Source of the DNA: a virus
Direction: 5' to 3' (one strand)
Length of the DNA stretch: 20,122 nt
IMG/VR virus record: IMGVR_UViG_3300006754_004062
Location: 1-20,122 of that record
Both the position numbers and the translations under genes were made by a program. Every line of letters starts with the position of its first letter. The stretch's first letter is position 1. Under the pieces are notes generated by a model. It saw only the letters and a list, made by a program, of their open reading frames with translations. It was not told the DNA's origin and made no database searches. Of this stretch, positions 7,980 to 14,982 are shown piece after piece.

Positions 7980-8618
7980 ATGTGTGGAATCTTTGGGTCA
8001 ACTGATGTTAAAACTTTTAGAGAATTATATACAAAAAACACCGAAAGAGGTAATTTTGTACGCAGTATAACAATGGTGTTCCCTGGAGGGATGAAAGATA
8101 ACATTCAGGTAGCAATAAAACACGAACAAGATTTCGATAAACCTATAAAAGAAAATCCTTTTTGTATATATTATCTAGGGCACGTACAATCTCCTACATC
8201 AAAAATTAGAACATTCAATACTGATACCTCTCACCCATTTATATATAAAAATACATATTTAGCGCATAACGGAGTATTACAAAATTTTAATGAATTAACA
8301 GAAAAATATGAACTTAAAGGTAAAGCAAATAAGGTAGATAGTAGTGTAATATTACCGTTGATATATATGTCTGGTATTAAAAATGCACTATCAGAGCTTA
8401 AAGGTACATTTGGATGTTGGATGTATGAGCCAAACATGGGCAGATTACAGGTTTTTAGATCTGGATCTACATTATTTACAGATGATACGTCATTTAGTTC
8501 AGCACAAATACCTGACTGGAAATCTGCGACGGAAGGAACAATATATGAATTTAATTTTAGTAAAAATAAATTTTTAGAAAAACAAAAATTTGAATTAAAT
8601 TCTCCATTCTTTATATGA
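7980..8618 (+). CDS. Class II glutamine amidotransferase, stand-alone
   Basis: A 212-residue Ntn-hydrolase domain. Cys2 right after the initiator Met is the nucleophile (MCGIFG). AHNGVLQNF (95-103) supplies the oxyanion Asn/Gly pair, and VDSS (119-122) carries the substrate-binding Asp. LGHVQSPTS (66-74) is the GHxR segment, but glutamine replaces the usual arginine that holds the glutamine substrate. The protein ends after the amidotransferase domain, so it would supply ammonia to a partner. The best candidate is QueC, since Gat-QueC fusions are known from archaea and some phages for archaeosine-type products. It follows the GMPR homologue by 1 base and overlaps the next glycosyltransferase by 4 (ATGA). 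Confidence 0.82.
   Translation: MCGIFGSTDVKTFRELYTKNTERGNFVRSITMVFPGGMKDNIQVAIKHEQDFDKPIKENPFCIYYLGHVQSPTSKIRTFNTDTSHPFIYKNTYLAHNGVLQNFNELTEKYELKGKANKVDSSVILPLIYMSGIKNALSELKGTFGCWMYEPNMGRLQVFRSGSTLFTDDTSFSSAQIPDWKSATEGTIYEFNFSKNKFLEKQKFELNSPFFI
8036..8054. repeat. 19-base direct repeat, copy 1
   Basis: The sequence aaacaccgaaagaggtaat lies in the amidotransferase gene. It recurs exactly 1000 bases downstream in the following gene but in another reading frame (here KNTERGN, there QTPKEVI). See the second copy. Confidence 0.5.
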
Positions 8619-9316
8619 AAACTTTAATAGCAGTTGCAACTCAATCTGATGAATCTAGTTTTAAAACTACAAGATTATCTAAAAGTTTAACTCATCACGA
8701 AGAAAACACTATAACTACTTTTGACTTACAACCTACGTATAAAAACACCAGTGGGTTGTGTGCCGTTTATAACAACTACCTCATCCCGGAAAATTTAAAA
8801 AAATATGATTGTATTTTATTCGTACACGATGATATATTTATTGATAGTATAAACTTCTTAGTAGAAATTCGTAATTTATTTAAGAAAGGATTTGATGTAG
8901 TCGGTCTTGCTGGTGGTAGCAAATTACAAGTCATAAAACCGTGTTTATGGCATTTATTATGTAAGAGAGAAACCTTGTCTGGAATAGTATCACATTATCA
9001 TAATAATACAGACTATAGTCCTACAATCTTTGGACAAACACCGAAAGAGGTAATATTATTAGATGGTGTATTTTTAGCTGTCCGAACTAAATCAATCGCA
9101 AAACAAAAAATAAAATTTGATACTAAAATAAAAGGATTTCATCATTATGATTTAAAGTTTTGTTTAGATTGTCATTTAGCTGGGTTGCGCTTAACTACTG
9201 CCCCTATTCATGTTGTTCACGAATCACCTGGTCTAACTAACCACACAGAAGAGTATAGCAAATCAGAAGACTACTTCTATAATACTCTGTTAGAACATGC
9301 TAACAAACGAAAGTAA
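8615..9316 (+). CDS. Glycosyltransferase, StrF-like / family 2-like GT-A domain
   Basis: A 233-residue protein resembling the StrF-domain glycosyltransferases (Pfam Glyco_tranf_2_5 type). CILFVHDDIFID (HDD at 71-73) corresponds to the DxD metal site. DVVGLAGGS (94-102) and LLDGVFLAVR are typical family segments, and HHYDLKFCLDCHLAGLRL followed by PIHVVHES forms the C-terminal active-site region. No membrane segment. Donor and acceptor are unknown. It overlaps the amidotransferase by 4 bases and gp41 by 20, so expression is coupled to both. It is the third glycosyltransferase of the window and not similar in pattern to the other two. Confidence 0.75.
   Translation: MKTLIAVATQSDESSFKTTRLSKSLTHHEENTITTFDLQPTYKNTSGLCAVYNNYLIPENLKKYDCILFVHDDIFIDSINFLVEIRNLFKKGFDVVGLAGGSKLQVIKPCLWHLLCKRETLSGIVSHYHNNTDYSPTIFGQTPKEVILLDGVFLAVRTKSIAKQKIKFDTKIKGFHHYDLKFCLDCHLAGLRLTTAPIHVVHESPGLTNHTEEYSKSEDYFYNTLLEHANKRK
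9036..9054. repeat. 19-base direct repeat, copy 2
   Basis: Exact second copy of the 19-base sequence found in the amidotransferase gene, read in a different frame inside the StrF-like glycosyltransferase gene. A chance match of this length is unlikely but not impossible in an AT-rich 20 kb window. Confidence 0.5.
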
Positions 9317-10643
9317 TTATTTAGACATAGATTTAGAATATTTAGAAAAGGTAGTTTTTAAAAACTGCCTTGAAGATGAAATGTATCTAAACTCTATTAT
9401 TGATAATCTTAATTATAAATTCTTCAAAAATAAAGACTTTCAGCAAATAGTTAAAATAATACAGGCTCTATATAAAAGAAATAACAGACGACCGACAAAT
9501 ACAGAATTAGAAATATATTTAAATACCTCCGAGCTTAAAGGTCATTATCAAGCAAGTAAGAAAATTATTGACACTTTAGAAGTAGATTTATCAAACGATA
9601 TTTTATACTCTTATACAGAAAAGTTCTTGCAAGAGCAAGCTGTATTTAATACATTTTTAGAAATCGTTGATAATAAAGAGAGAGATGTAAAAAGTATTCA
9701 TGACAAATTTTCAAAAGCATGTAATATTTCTCTCACTACAAACATAGGTCATAATTATTTTAAAGATGTTGAGCAACATATTATTGATTTAACAACCCGC
9801 GAAGAAACGATCAAAACCGGTTGGGATTGGTTAGATACTAGGTTAGGAGGAGGGTTTTTAGAGCTAGGACGTAGTATGTATATTTTTGCTGGACCGACAA
9901 ATGTAGGTAAATCTATATTTTTAAGTAATATAGCAAGTAATGCCGCTGCTGCCGATAAAAATGTATTAGTAGTTTCTCTTGAGATGTCTGAAATGATTTA
10001 TTGTAAGAGAATTACATCAAAACTTACAGGCCTTCCGATAAATCATTTAGATGAACATATAGAAACATTAAAAGAAAAAGTAGGGAAGTTTAAAATGACG
10101 CACCCTAGAGCAAATATAATAATTAAAGAATTTGCTCCTAGCTCCATTACACCGCCGCAACTTGAAGGGTTTATTAAGAAATTAATTAATAAGAAATTTA
10201 AACCTGATATTATAGTACTAGATTATTTAAATCTCTTAGCAAGTACATACGGTAATAATTCATATGAACGTGTTAAAAGTATTTCCGAACAAGTAAGAGC
10301 AATGTCATATACTTTTGAATGTCCAATTATATCTGCGACACAAGTAAATAGAACAGGGTATGGTAATACTACTAGTGCTCCTGGATTAGAGGCTATTGGA
10401 GAAAGTTATGGATTAGGAGCAACAGCAGATGTTATTGTAAGTATTTGGAGGACAGAAGAAGATGAAGAAGATAATGCGCTACATATGGGCATTATTAAAA
10501 ATAGATTTGGTTCTAATACAGGTAGTACTCGAATCTCTATAGATTACAATACTCTTACTCTTATGGAGAACAATGATTTAAACATTAATGAAGATGTTAA
10601 TACTGCGGAAAATGACGCTGTACAATTCGGAAGAGTAATGTAA
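9297..10643 (+). CDS. 41: gp41 replicative DNA helicase (DnaB-like)
   Basis: A 448-residue hexameric 5'-3' helicase of the primosome (T4 gp41 has 475). Residues 1-140 form the helical N-terminal domain that interacts with primase. The RecA-like ATPase follows: TGWDWLDTRLGGG (174-186), Walker A GPTNVGKS (199-206), the VSLEMSEM segment of DnaB family motif H1a, Walker B DIIVLDYLNL, and SATQVNRTG (motif H3). An acidic tail follows. The ATG lies inside the previous gene (20-base overlap), and the N-terminus from there keeps the full helical domain. It works with gp61 (17931), gp32 and gp43, all encoded nearby. Confidence 0.95.
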   Translation: MLTNESNYLDIDLEYLEKVVFKNCLEDEMYLNSIIDNLNYKFFKNKDFQQIVKIIQALYKRNNRRPTNTELEIYLNTSELKGHYQASKKIIDTLEVDLSNDILYSYTEKFLQEQAVFNTFLEIVDNKERDVKSIHDKFSKACNISLTTNIGHNYFKDVEQHIIDLTTREETIKTGWDWLDTRLGGGFLELGRSMYIFAGPTNVGKSIFLSNIASNAAAADKNVLVVSLEMSEMIYCKRITSKLTGLPINHLDEHIETLKEKVGKFKMTHPRANIIIKEFAPSSITPPQLEGFIKKLINKKFKPDIIVLDYLNLLASTYGNNSYERVKSISEQVRAMSYTFECPIISATQVNRTGYGNTTSAPGLEAIGESYGLGATADVIVSIWRTEEDEEDNALHMGIIKNRFGSNTGSTRISIDYNTLTLMENNDLNINEDVNTAENDAVQFGRVM

Positions 10644-10652
10644 ATATATACA

Positions 10653-11549
10653 ATGTCTAATGAAGAAATAATTTTCACAGACTTAGATTTTGATGGCTGC
10701 TGCAGCTATTTAATCTATACTTGGTTTAAGCGACCCAAGCCAAAAGCTGTAACATTAAAAGTTTCTAATATACGCGAAAAACTTCTAGGATGGCTTACTC
10801 GCAATAAAATTGAAGATTATAAAAGAGTATATTTCTTTGATTTAGATACAACTGAAATAAAAGATCTAATAGATAAGAGTAATGTAATTATCTTTGATCA
10901 TCACAAATCGCATAAAGACGAGTACTCACACGCAAGAGCATATATTGACGTAAATCAAACATCATGCAGCAAGCATTTATATAAAACATTAAGTCACATA
11001 TACCCGGATGTAAATCTAACCGTAGAGCAAAAAAAGTTAATTGCATTTGCTAATGATTACGATTGTTATGAATTAAAATTTCCTGAGAGTAATAAGTTAA
11101 ATTTTTTACTTTGGTATAAAAATGGTGATAAATTACAGAATTTTATTAATGACTTTGAAAATGGTTTTTTTGGATTTACTAATGAACAAAATAAAATAAT
11201 TAGTTATCATTTTTACAAGTTTAAAAAAATGAGAGAAAATATAAACCTATTTCAGGCAAAGCTTTCTATATCCGGTAAAGATTATAATTTTATTAGTACG
11301 TTTGCAAGTGAATATATCAATGATTTAGGGCAATATATAGTTGATGAATATAAATGTGATGTTTGCATGATGATTAATTTAAAAAATAATAGAGTATATT
11401 TACGGAGAAAAAGAGATATAGATTTTAATCTAAGCACATTCGCTAAAAAAATATGTAATGGAGGAGGTCATGAATATGCGGCCGGCGGAATATTAAATGA
11501 TAATGTACTTACTTTAAGTAAACAGTTTGAACCGTTAAATATAAAATAA
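10653..11549 (+). CDS. DHH/DHHA1-family phosphoesterase (NrnA/RecJ-like)
   Basis: A 298-residue manganese-dependent phosphoesterase. FTDLDFDGCCS gives the D-x-D-x-D metal ligands (D10, D12, D14), a further acid lies in FFDLDT (D63, D65), and DHHKSH (82-87) is the DHH motif. GGGHEYAAGG (270-279) is the DHHA1 substrate-binding signature. The size matches nanoRNase/pAp phosphatase or cyclic-dinucleotide phosphodiesterase relatives rather than full RecJ. Possible roles are recycling of short oligonucleotides, removal of nucleotide by-products, or degradation of a host signalling nucleotide; the sequence does not choose between these. It sits 9 bases after gp41 and overlaps the next gene by 1 base (TAATG). 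Confidence 0.85.
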   Translation: MSNEEIIFTDLDFDGCCSYLIYTWFKRPKPKAVTLKVSNIREKLLGWLTRNKIEDYKRVYFFDLDTTEIKDLIDKSNVIIFDHHKSHKDEYSHARAYIDVNQTSCSKHLYKTLSHIYPDVNLTVEQKKLIAFANDYDCYELKFPESNKLNFLLWYKNGDKLQNFINDFENGFFGFTNEQNKIISYHFYKFKKMRENINLFQAKLSISGKDYNFISTFASEYINDLGQYIVDEYKCDVCMMINLKNNRVYLRRKRDIDFNLSTFAKKICNGGGHEYAAGGILNDNVLTLSKQFEPLNIK

Positions 11550-11824
11550 TGGAAACCCCGTATACGATTTTAGAAAAAAAAGACATTATACATCAATTTC
11601 TAACATTATGTAGTTTTGTTTCTATATGTGAAAATAGAAAAATTAACCTTGCAAATGTATTTTTATTAGTATTAAAAGAAGAAAAATATAGACAACTATT
11701 TAAAGAACTATTATTAGTAGATAGTAACTTTCAATTAGTAAAAACCTTCTTACAACACGATCCATATTTATATAAAAGTAAATACATTACTAAATATCTC
11801 AAAAAAAATTCTATAAACCTATGA
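11549..11824 (+). CDS. Unknown 91-residue protein in gp33 position
   Basis: Not recognised. It is a small, probably all-helical, basic protein with regularly spaced Leu, Phe and Lys residues (for example LANVFLLVLKEEKYRQLFKELLLV) and no Cys cluster. In T4 the order is 33-59-32, and this gene occupies the place of gene 33 (late transcription co-activator). I see no sequence similarity to gp33, and the clamp-binding Leu-rich tail of gp33 is absent, so the positional idea is weak. The TAATG junction with the DHH gene and ATGA junction with the next gene indicate coupled translation. Confidence 0.7.
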   Translation: METPYTILEKKDIIHQFLTLCSFVSICENRKINLANVFLLVLKEEKYRQLFKELLLVDSNFQLVKTFLQHDPYLYKSKYITKYLKKNSINL

Positions 11825-12462
11825 TCGAATTGTCAATGTTTGAGCAATCTATATATAATACGTATCTTAAGACTTCAAGAAATAAGAAAGGGTTTACACC
11901 ACGAAAAAAATTCGACAATCTAGACGATAAAAAATACGTATTACTTAAAAAAATATCACTGACATTAAAAAATAAAAAAATAGATCCGAATTTATTTTTC
12001 AGTGCGCCTTATAAATTATATTCAGAGAAATACGTGCCGTTTGAATTTTATAATACGTTTCGAGCTATTTCTACATATAAGACATATATAAAAGAAATAG
12101 AATTAACTATGCCTGATGATCAATTTAATATCACTAAACTAAGAAACAGCTTTAAATTCATCTATGATAAATGCGTAGAACATAAACTAACAAACTGTAG
12201 AGAATATTTAAATATCCAAAAAGGCATATATCCTGATTTTATTTTAGATCTAAAAAAAGACGATATTAGTTATTATTGTTTATTAGCTCTAGATGTATCA
12301 GAGAAAAATATTAATCTTGAAAAAAATATAGTTGAATTTGTATGTGATAGCTTTTATAATACTTTAAGTAGTTTGAGATCGAGATATACGTTTTCGAAAA
12401 AAATCAAACCATTGGGAATAAAATTAATTAAAACAATAAATAAAATATTAAAAATAAAATGA
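11821..12462 (+). CDS. Unknown 213-residue protein in gp59 (helicase loader) position
   Basis: Lys- and Tyr-rich, predicted helical, 213 residues. Visible segments are MFEQSIYNTYLKTSR, a basic patch GFTPRKKF, FFSAPYKLYSEKYVPFEFY and a basic C-terminus (SKKIKPLGIKLIKTINK). T4 gp59 has a similar length (217), is also basic and helical, and lies directly upstream of gene 32 as here. That makes a gp59-like helicase loader the leading hypothesis, but I cannot align the sequence to gp59 by eye with confidence. The basic surface would suit DNA binding. ATGA overlaps occur at both ends. Confidence 0.72.
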   Translation: MIELSMFEQSIYNTYLKTSRNKKGFTPRKKFDNLDDKKYVLLKKISLTLKNKKIDPNLFFSAPYKLYSEKYVPFEFYNTFRAISTYKTYIKEIELTMPDDQFNITKLRNSFKFIYDKCVEHKLTNCREYLNIQKGIYPDFILDLKKDDISYYCLLALDVSEKNINLEKNIVEFVCDSFYNTLSSLRSRYTFSKKIKPLGIKLIKTINKILKIK

Positions 12463-13319
12463 CAACGAATATGTTTGAATCTATTAAAGGAGCGATGGCG
12501 AAGTCCACGCAACAAAATACAACTAGTAATATTATGCGATTAAAGCCGGGTAATACGTATACACTACGATTAGTACCTTTTGTAAAAGATCCTAGTAAGA
12601 CATTTTTTCATTATTACTCACATGGATGGGTTAGTGAAATGACTGGTCAATTTCAAAGTGCAATTAGCCCTCAAACTTGGGGTGATAGAGATCCGATTGC
12701 TGAAGCTCGGTATAGGTTATCACGGACTGGCTCGGAAGAAGAGAAACAAAAAGCTAAATCTTTAAATCGTAAAGAAAATTGGTTAGTTAATGTTTATGTT
12801 GTTAAAGACCCTGACAATCCAGAGAATGAAGGTAAAGTTAAAATTCTTCGATTCGGAAGACAATTACATAAAATTATTATGGAAGCAATGGAAGGAGAAG
12901 ATGCAGATGAATTTGGTGAGCGTATTTTTGATCTTTCAAAAGACGGATGTAATTTTCGAGTCAAAGTAGAGGAACAAGGAGGATATCCAACGTATGTTAG
13001 CTCTCGGTTTCAAACTCCTTCGAAAATTACTGGTGTAGCAGCTGATAGTATTAAAGATATTTACGAGAATACAATCGATCTAGAAAATGTATTTCCTGTC
13101 AAAAGTTACGATGAATTGCAAACAATGCTCAATGAACATTATCATGGTGAAACTGAAGAATCTGTAACAGGAGATACCACAAAAGAATCAACAACTGGTT
13201 CCTCTGATGAAGAGGAAGATGATCTAAATTTTGACGATTTAGAGACATCAGATAAGAAAGACTCTGATCCAGCGGTTGATGATAATAAAGTAAAAGAATT
13301 ACTTGATAGTTTAGACTAA
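12459..13319 (+). CDS. 32: gp32 single-stranded DNA-binding protein, without zinc-finger cysteines
   Basis: A 286-residue gp32 (301 in T4). The N-terminus MFESIKGAMAKSTQQ corresponds to the basic cooperativity region. The OB-fold core includes YTLRLVPFV, TFFHYYSHGW (49-57), WLVNVYVVKDP and FDLSKDGCNFRVKV. The C-terminal ~70 residues are acidic with Ser/Thr/Asp runs (SSDEEEDDLNFDDL), the tail that recruits other replication proteins. T4 gp32 binds zinc through His and three Cys in the core. Here the region 58-110 has no cysteine and the only Cys is C164, so zinc binding is lost. I recall the same in cyanophage gp32 (FFHYFNHGW-type). The ATGA overlap with the upstream gene matches the 59-32 order. 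Confidence 0.93.
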   Translation: MTTNMFESIKGAMAKSTQQNTTSNIMRLKPGNTYTLRLVPFVKDPSKTFFHYYSHGWVSEMTGQFQSAISPQTWGDRDPIAEARYRLSRTGSEEEKQKAKSLNRKENWLVNVYVVKDPDNPENEGKVKILRFGRQLHKIIMEAMEGEDADEFGERIFDLSKDGCNFRVKVEEQGGYPTYVSSRFQTPSKITGVAADSIKDIYENTIDLENVFPVKSYDELQTMLNEHYHGETEESVTGDTTKESTTGSSDEEEDDLNFDDLETSDKKDSDPAVDDNKVKELLDSLD

Positions 13320-13322
13320 AAA

Positions 13323-13691
13323 ATGGAACAAGATGGTGAAATAAAATCATTCATGCATGGATTAAATGCACAAGCCTTTAGTTTAAATAAAGGTATTGTA
13401 CAAAAAAGTGCTACTATGCAAGATATACCTCTATCTAAAGATTGTTATACGCCGGAAAGACCCCAACATAACCCGCAAATACAAGCTGTACCAGCTCAAC
13501 AGGTACACGTTCCACCACAACCTCAAATTAACACAGATCCCGCTCTATTAAATAACCTAATAGAGCGGGTATCTTCTGTTGAAAAGCACATTACTAAATT
13601 TGTAAACTTAATTGAAAAACAAGTTGCGCGAAACGCAAAAGAAATTAATATACGAATCAAATTAAATAATGATTCTACCAGTAAAGAATAA
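13323..13691 (+). CDS. Unknown protein between gp32 and gp45, with coiled-coil C-terminus
   Basis: Function unknown, 122 residues. The N-terminal ~45 residues include MHGLNAQAFSLNKG; then comes a Pro/Gln/Val linker (~46-72, PERPQHNPQI... VPPQPQ), then a helical segment with heptad-like hydrophobics (LLNNLIERVSSVEKHITKFVNLIEKQV), likely a short coiled coil and so oligomeric. It starts three bases after gp32 and overlaps the clamp gene by 23 bases, so it is probably made together with gp32 and the clamp. A strong RNA hairpin is encoded within it (13536-13573). Confidence 0.68.
   Translation: MEQDGEIKSFMHGLNAQAFSLNKGIVQKSATMQDIPLSKDCYTPERPQHNPQIQAVPAQQVHVPPQPQINTDPALLNNLIERVSSVEKHITKFVNLIEKQVARNAKEINIRIKLNNDSTSKE
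13536..13573 (+). repeat. Inverted repeat / strong RNA hairpin inside a coding gene
   Basis: Left arm 13539-13550 (cccgctctatta) and right arm 13558-13569 (taatagagcggg) are perfect complements with a 7-base loop. GAT/ATC can add three more pairs after a one-base bulge. A 12-bp stem with seven G-C pairs stands out in this AT-rich DNA. No T-run follows, so it is not a standard intrinsic terminator. It may act as an mRNA stabiliser, RNase processing site or ribosome brake between the gp32 and gp45 genes. Confidence 0.8.
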
Positions 13692-14400
13692 AGATAATTT
13701 TATTCAAAATTTTCTTAATCCAGTATCGAGATTAAACTCATCTGCGACATTAGATATACACGGCACTATATCTACTATAGTACATAATAATTCTAATATT
13801 TTTCTTAAAGCAGAATATAAAGTCGAATGGGATGATGACCCTGAAGAAGGTACAATATGTCTACCAGATACAATAAAATTAACTAAAATCTTATCTTGTT
13901 TAGATGAAGATGATATACATCTCGAAATAGAAGAAAATTGCATAAAATATAATAGTAATATTAACAGATTTACATATCATTTATTTGATGATAGTTTAAC
14001 TAATAATAGCGCGTTTGATTTTAATAAAATAGACAATATTACATTCGGTACTAATTTCAAATTAACAAAAGAAAAAAATAATTCAATATTAAAAGCACTA
14101 CCGTTTGTAACTGAATCAAGTAAGATATATATTAAAACTGAAAATACAAATGTATATGCTGAACTATCAGATAAAAAACTACAAAACGTAGATAGTTATA
14201 CGACTTTATTAGCAGATGAATATAACGGAGAAGACTTAAATTATGAATTAATTTTAGATATAGAATTATTTAGACTTATATCTACATTAAGTTTCTCGGA
14301 GTCTACCATATATATAAATAATGAATATAAAATGCTTATGATTAAACTAGAACTTGAAAATAGTAACCTCACATTCATTAGTACTAGTTATAAAAATTAA
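13669..14400 (+). CDS. 45: Sliding clamp, gp45-like (divergent)
   Basis: A 243-residue protein compared with 228 for T4 gp45. It reads as repeated beta strands and short helices: NFIQNFLNPVSRLNSSATLDI at the N-terminus (helix plus strand, as in gp45 LLKNFATINSGI), CLPDTIKLTKILSCL near the position of the gp45 IYDLNGFLGILSL element, then a second half starting near residue 125 (GTNFKLTKEKNNSILKALPFV) with IYIKTENTNVYAEL and a closing strand LTFISTSYKN. This two-domain repeat is the processivity-clamp pattern, but residue identity to T4 is low. It would tether gp43 to DNA and, in T4-like phages, also activate late transcription. The start overlaps the upstream gene by 23 bases; the next gene starts through TAATG. 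No clamp loader (gp44/62) is in the window. Confidence 0.66.
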   Translation: MILPVKNKDNFIQNFLNPVSRLNSSATLDIHGTISTIVHNNSNIFLKAEYKVEWDDDPEEGTICLPDTIKLTKILSCLDEDDIHLEIEENCIKYNSNINRFTYHLFDDSLTNNSAFDFNKIDNITFGTNFKLTKEKNNSILKALPFVTESSKIYIKTENTNVYAELSDKKLQNVDSYTTLLADEYNGEDLNYELILDIELFRLISTLSFSESTIYINNEYKMLMIKLELENSNLTFISTSYKN

Positions 14401-14708
14401 TGAAAAATAAAGTTACTACATGCGGTTATTTTATTAAGCGTTTAAGAGATAATGGATATACTGTCAACAGAATTTTTTCAGATTATTCAAGTCAAGATCC
14501 ACGTAGATGGACAATAATGGTTAACCCTGAAATTGCCGCTTTATATATAACTTGTTATGTTAATTATGATTGGAGCGGGGATTTTAAATTTGAATTACAC
14601 GACGGCAATCATTTTAAAAACTTTCAATTAAGAACAGATAGCATGGAAGTAATTATAACTAAATTAATTGAAAAAGATATTACCCCTAATGAAGAAACCA
14701 ACACCTAA
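14400..14708 (+). CDS. Unknown 102-residue protein
   Basis: Not recognised. It begins CGYFIKRLRDNGYTVNRIF, a helix suggesting a small alpha/beta fold, followed by alternating aromatic strands (RRWTIMVNPEIAALYITCYVNYDW, FKFELHDG) and a final helix (SMEVIITKLIEK). No Cys pairs, signal peptide or membrane helix. It starts in the stop codon of the clamp gene (TAATG) and overlaps the next gene by 20 bases, so it is part of the same translationally coupled run. A role linked to replication is suggested only by location. Confidence 0.7.
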   Translation: MKNKVTTCGYFIKRLRDNGYTVNRIFSDYSSQDPRRWTIMVNPEIAALYITCYVNYDWSGDFKFELHDGNHFKNFQLRTDSMEVIITKLIEKDITPNEETNT

Positions 14709-14982
14709 ACGCCGAAATTTCGATAGTTTATTAAAATCAAATATTAATGCAATTGAGTCAACTGATATCAATGAACAGGACATGTCGTCTATTAATGATT
14801 ATTTAATTGAACATTTAAAATCATTTATATTAGTAGGATATGATATCAGAGGTGATAGTGTATTACTTATTTCAGGAAAAACGCCTCAAGATTATGATGC
14901 TATAGAAACTTTACTAAGAAGAGTATCTAGTTTAGATTTCTTCAAAGACATACAAGAACAAACAAATACTAAAAATGAATAA
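14689..14982 (+). CDS. Unknown 97-residue protein
   Basis: Not recognised. I chose the ATG at 14689, giving MKKPTPKRRNF, rather than a TTG 21 bases upstream, because ATG starts in overlaps are the rule here. The N-terminus is basic, the middle (SSINDYLIEHLKSFILVGYDIRGDSVLLISGKTPQDYDAIETLL) reads as helix, two strands with a turn, helix, and the end is polar. The strand pair FILVGYDIRG / SVLLISG suggests a compact alpha/beta domain. It overlaps both neighbours (20 and 8 bases). Confidence 0.65.
   Translation: MKKPTPKRRNFDSLLKSNINAIESTDINEQDMSSINDYLIEHLKSFILVGYDIRGDSVLLISGKTPQDYDAIETLLRRVSSLDFFKDIQEQTNTKNE

Noticed and set aside
13129-13350. Minus-strand open frame opposite the gp32 acidic tail
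   Set aside because: The Leu/His-rich product is the antisense of Asp/Glu codons; gp32 on the plus strand explains the sequence.
14668-14688. TTG start for the 97-residue protein
   Set aside because: The ATG at 14689 gives a normal basic N-terminus and a typical short overlap with the preceding gene.
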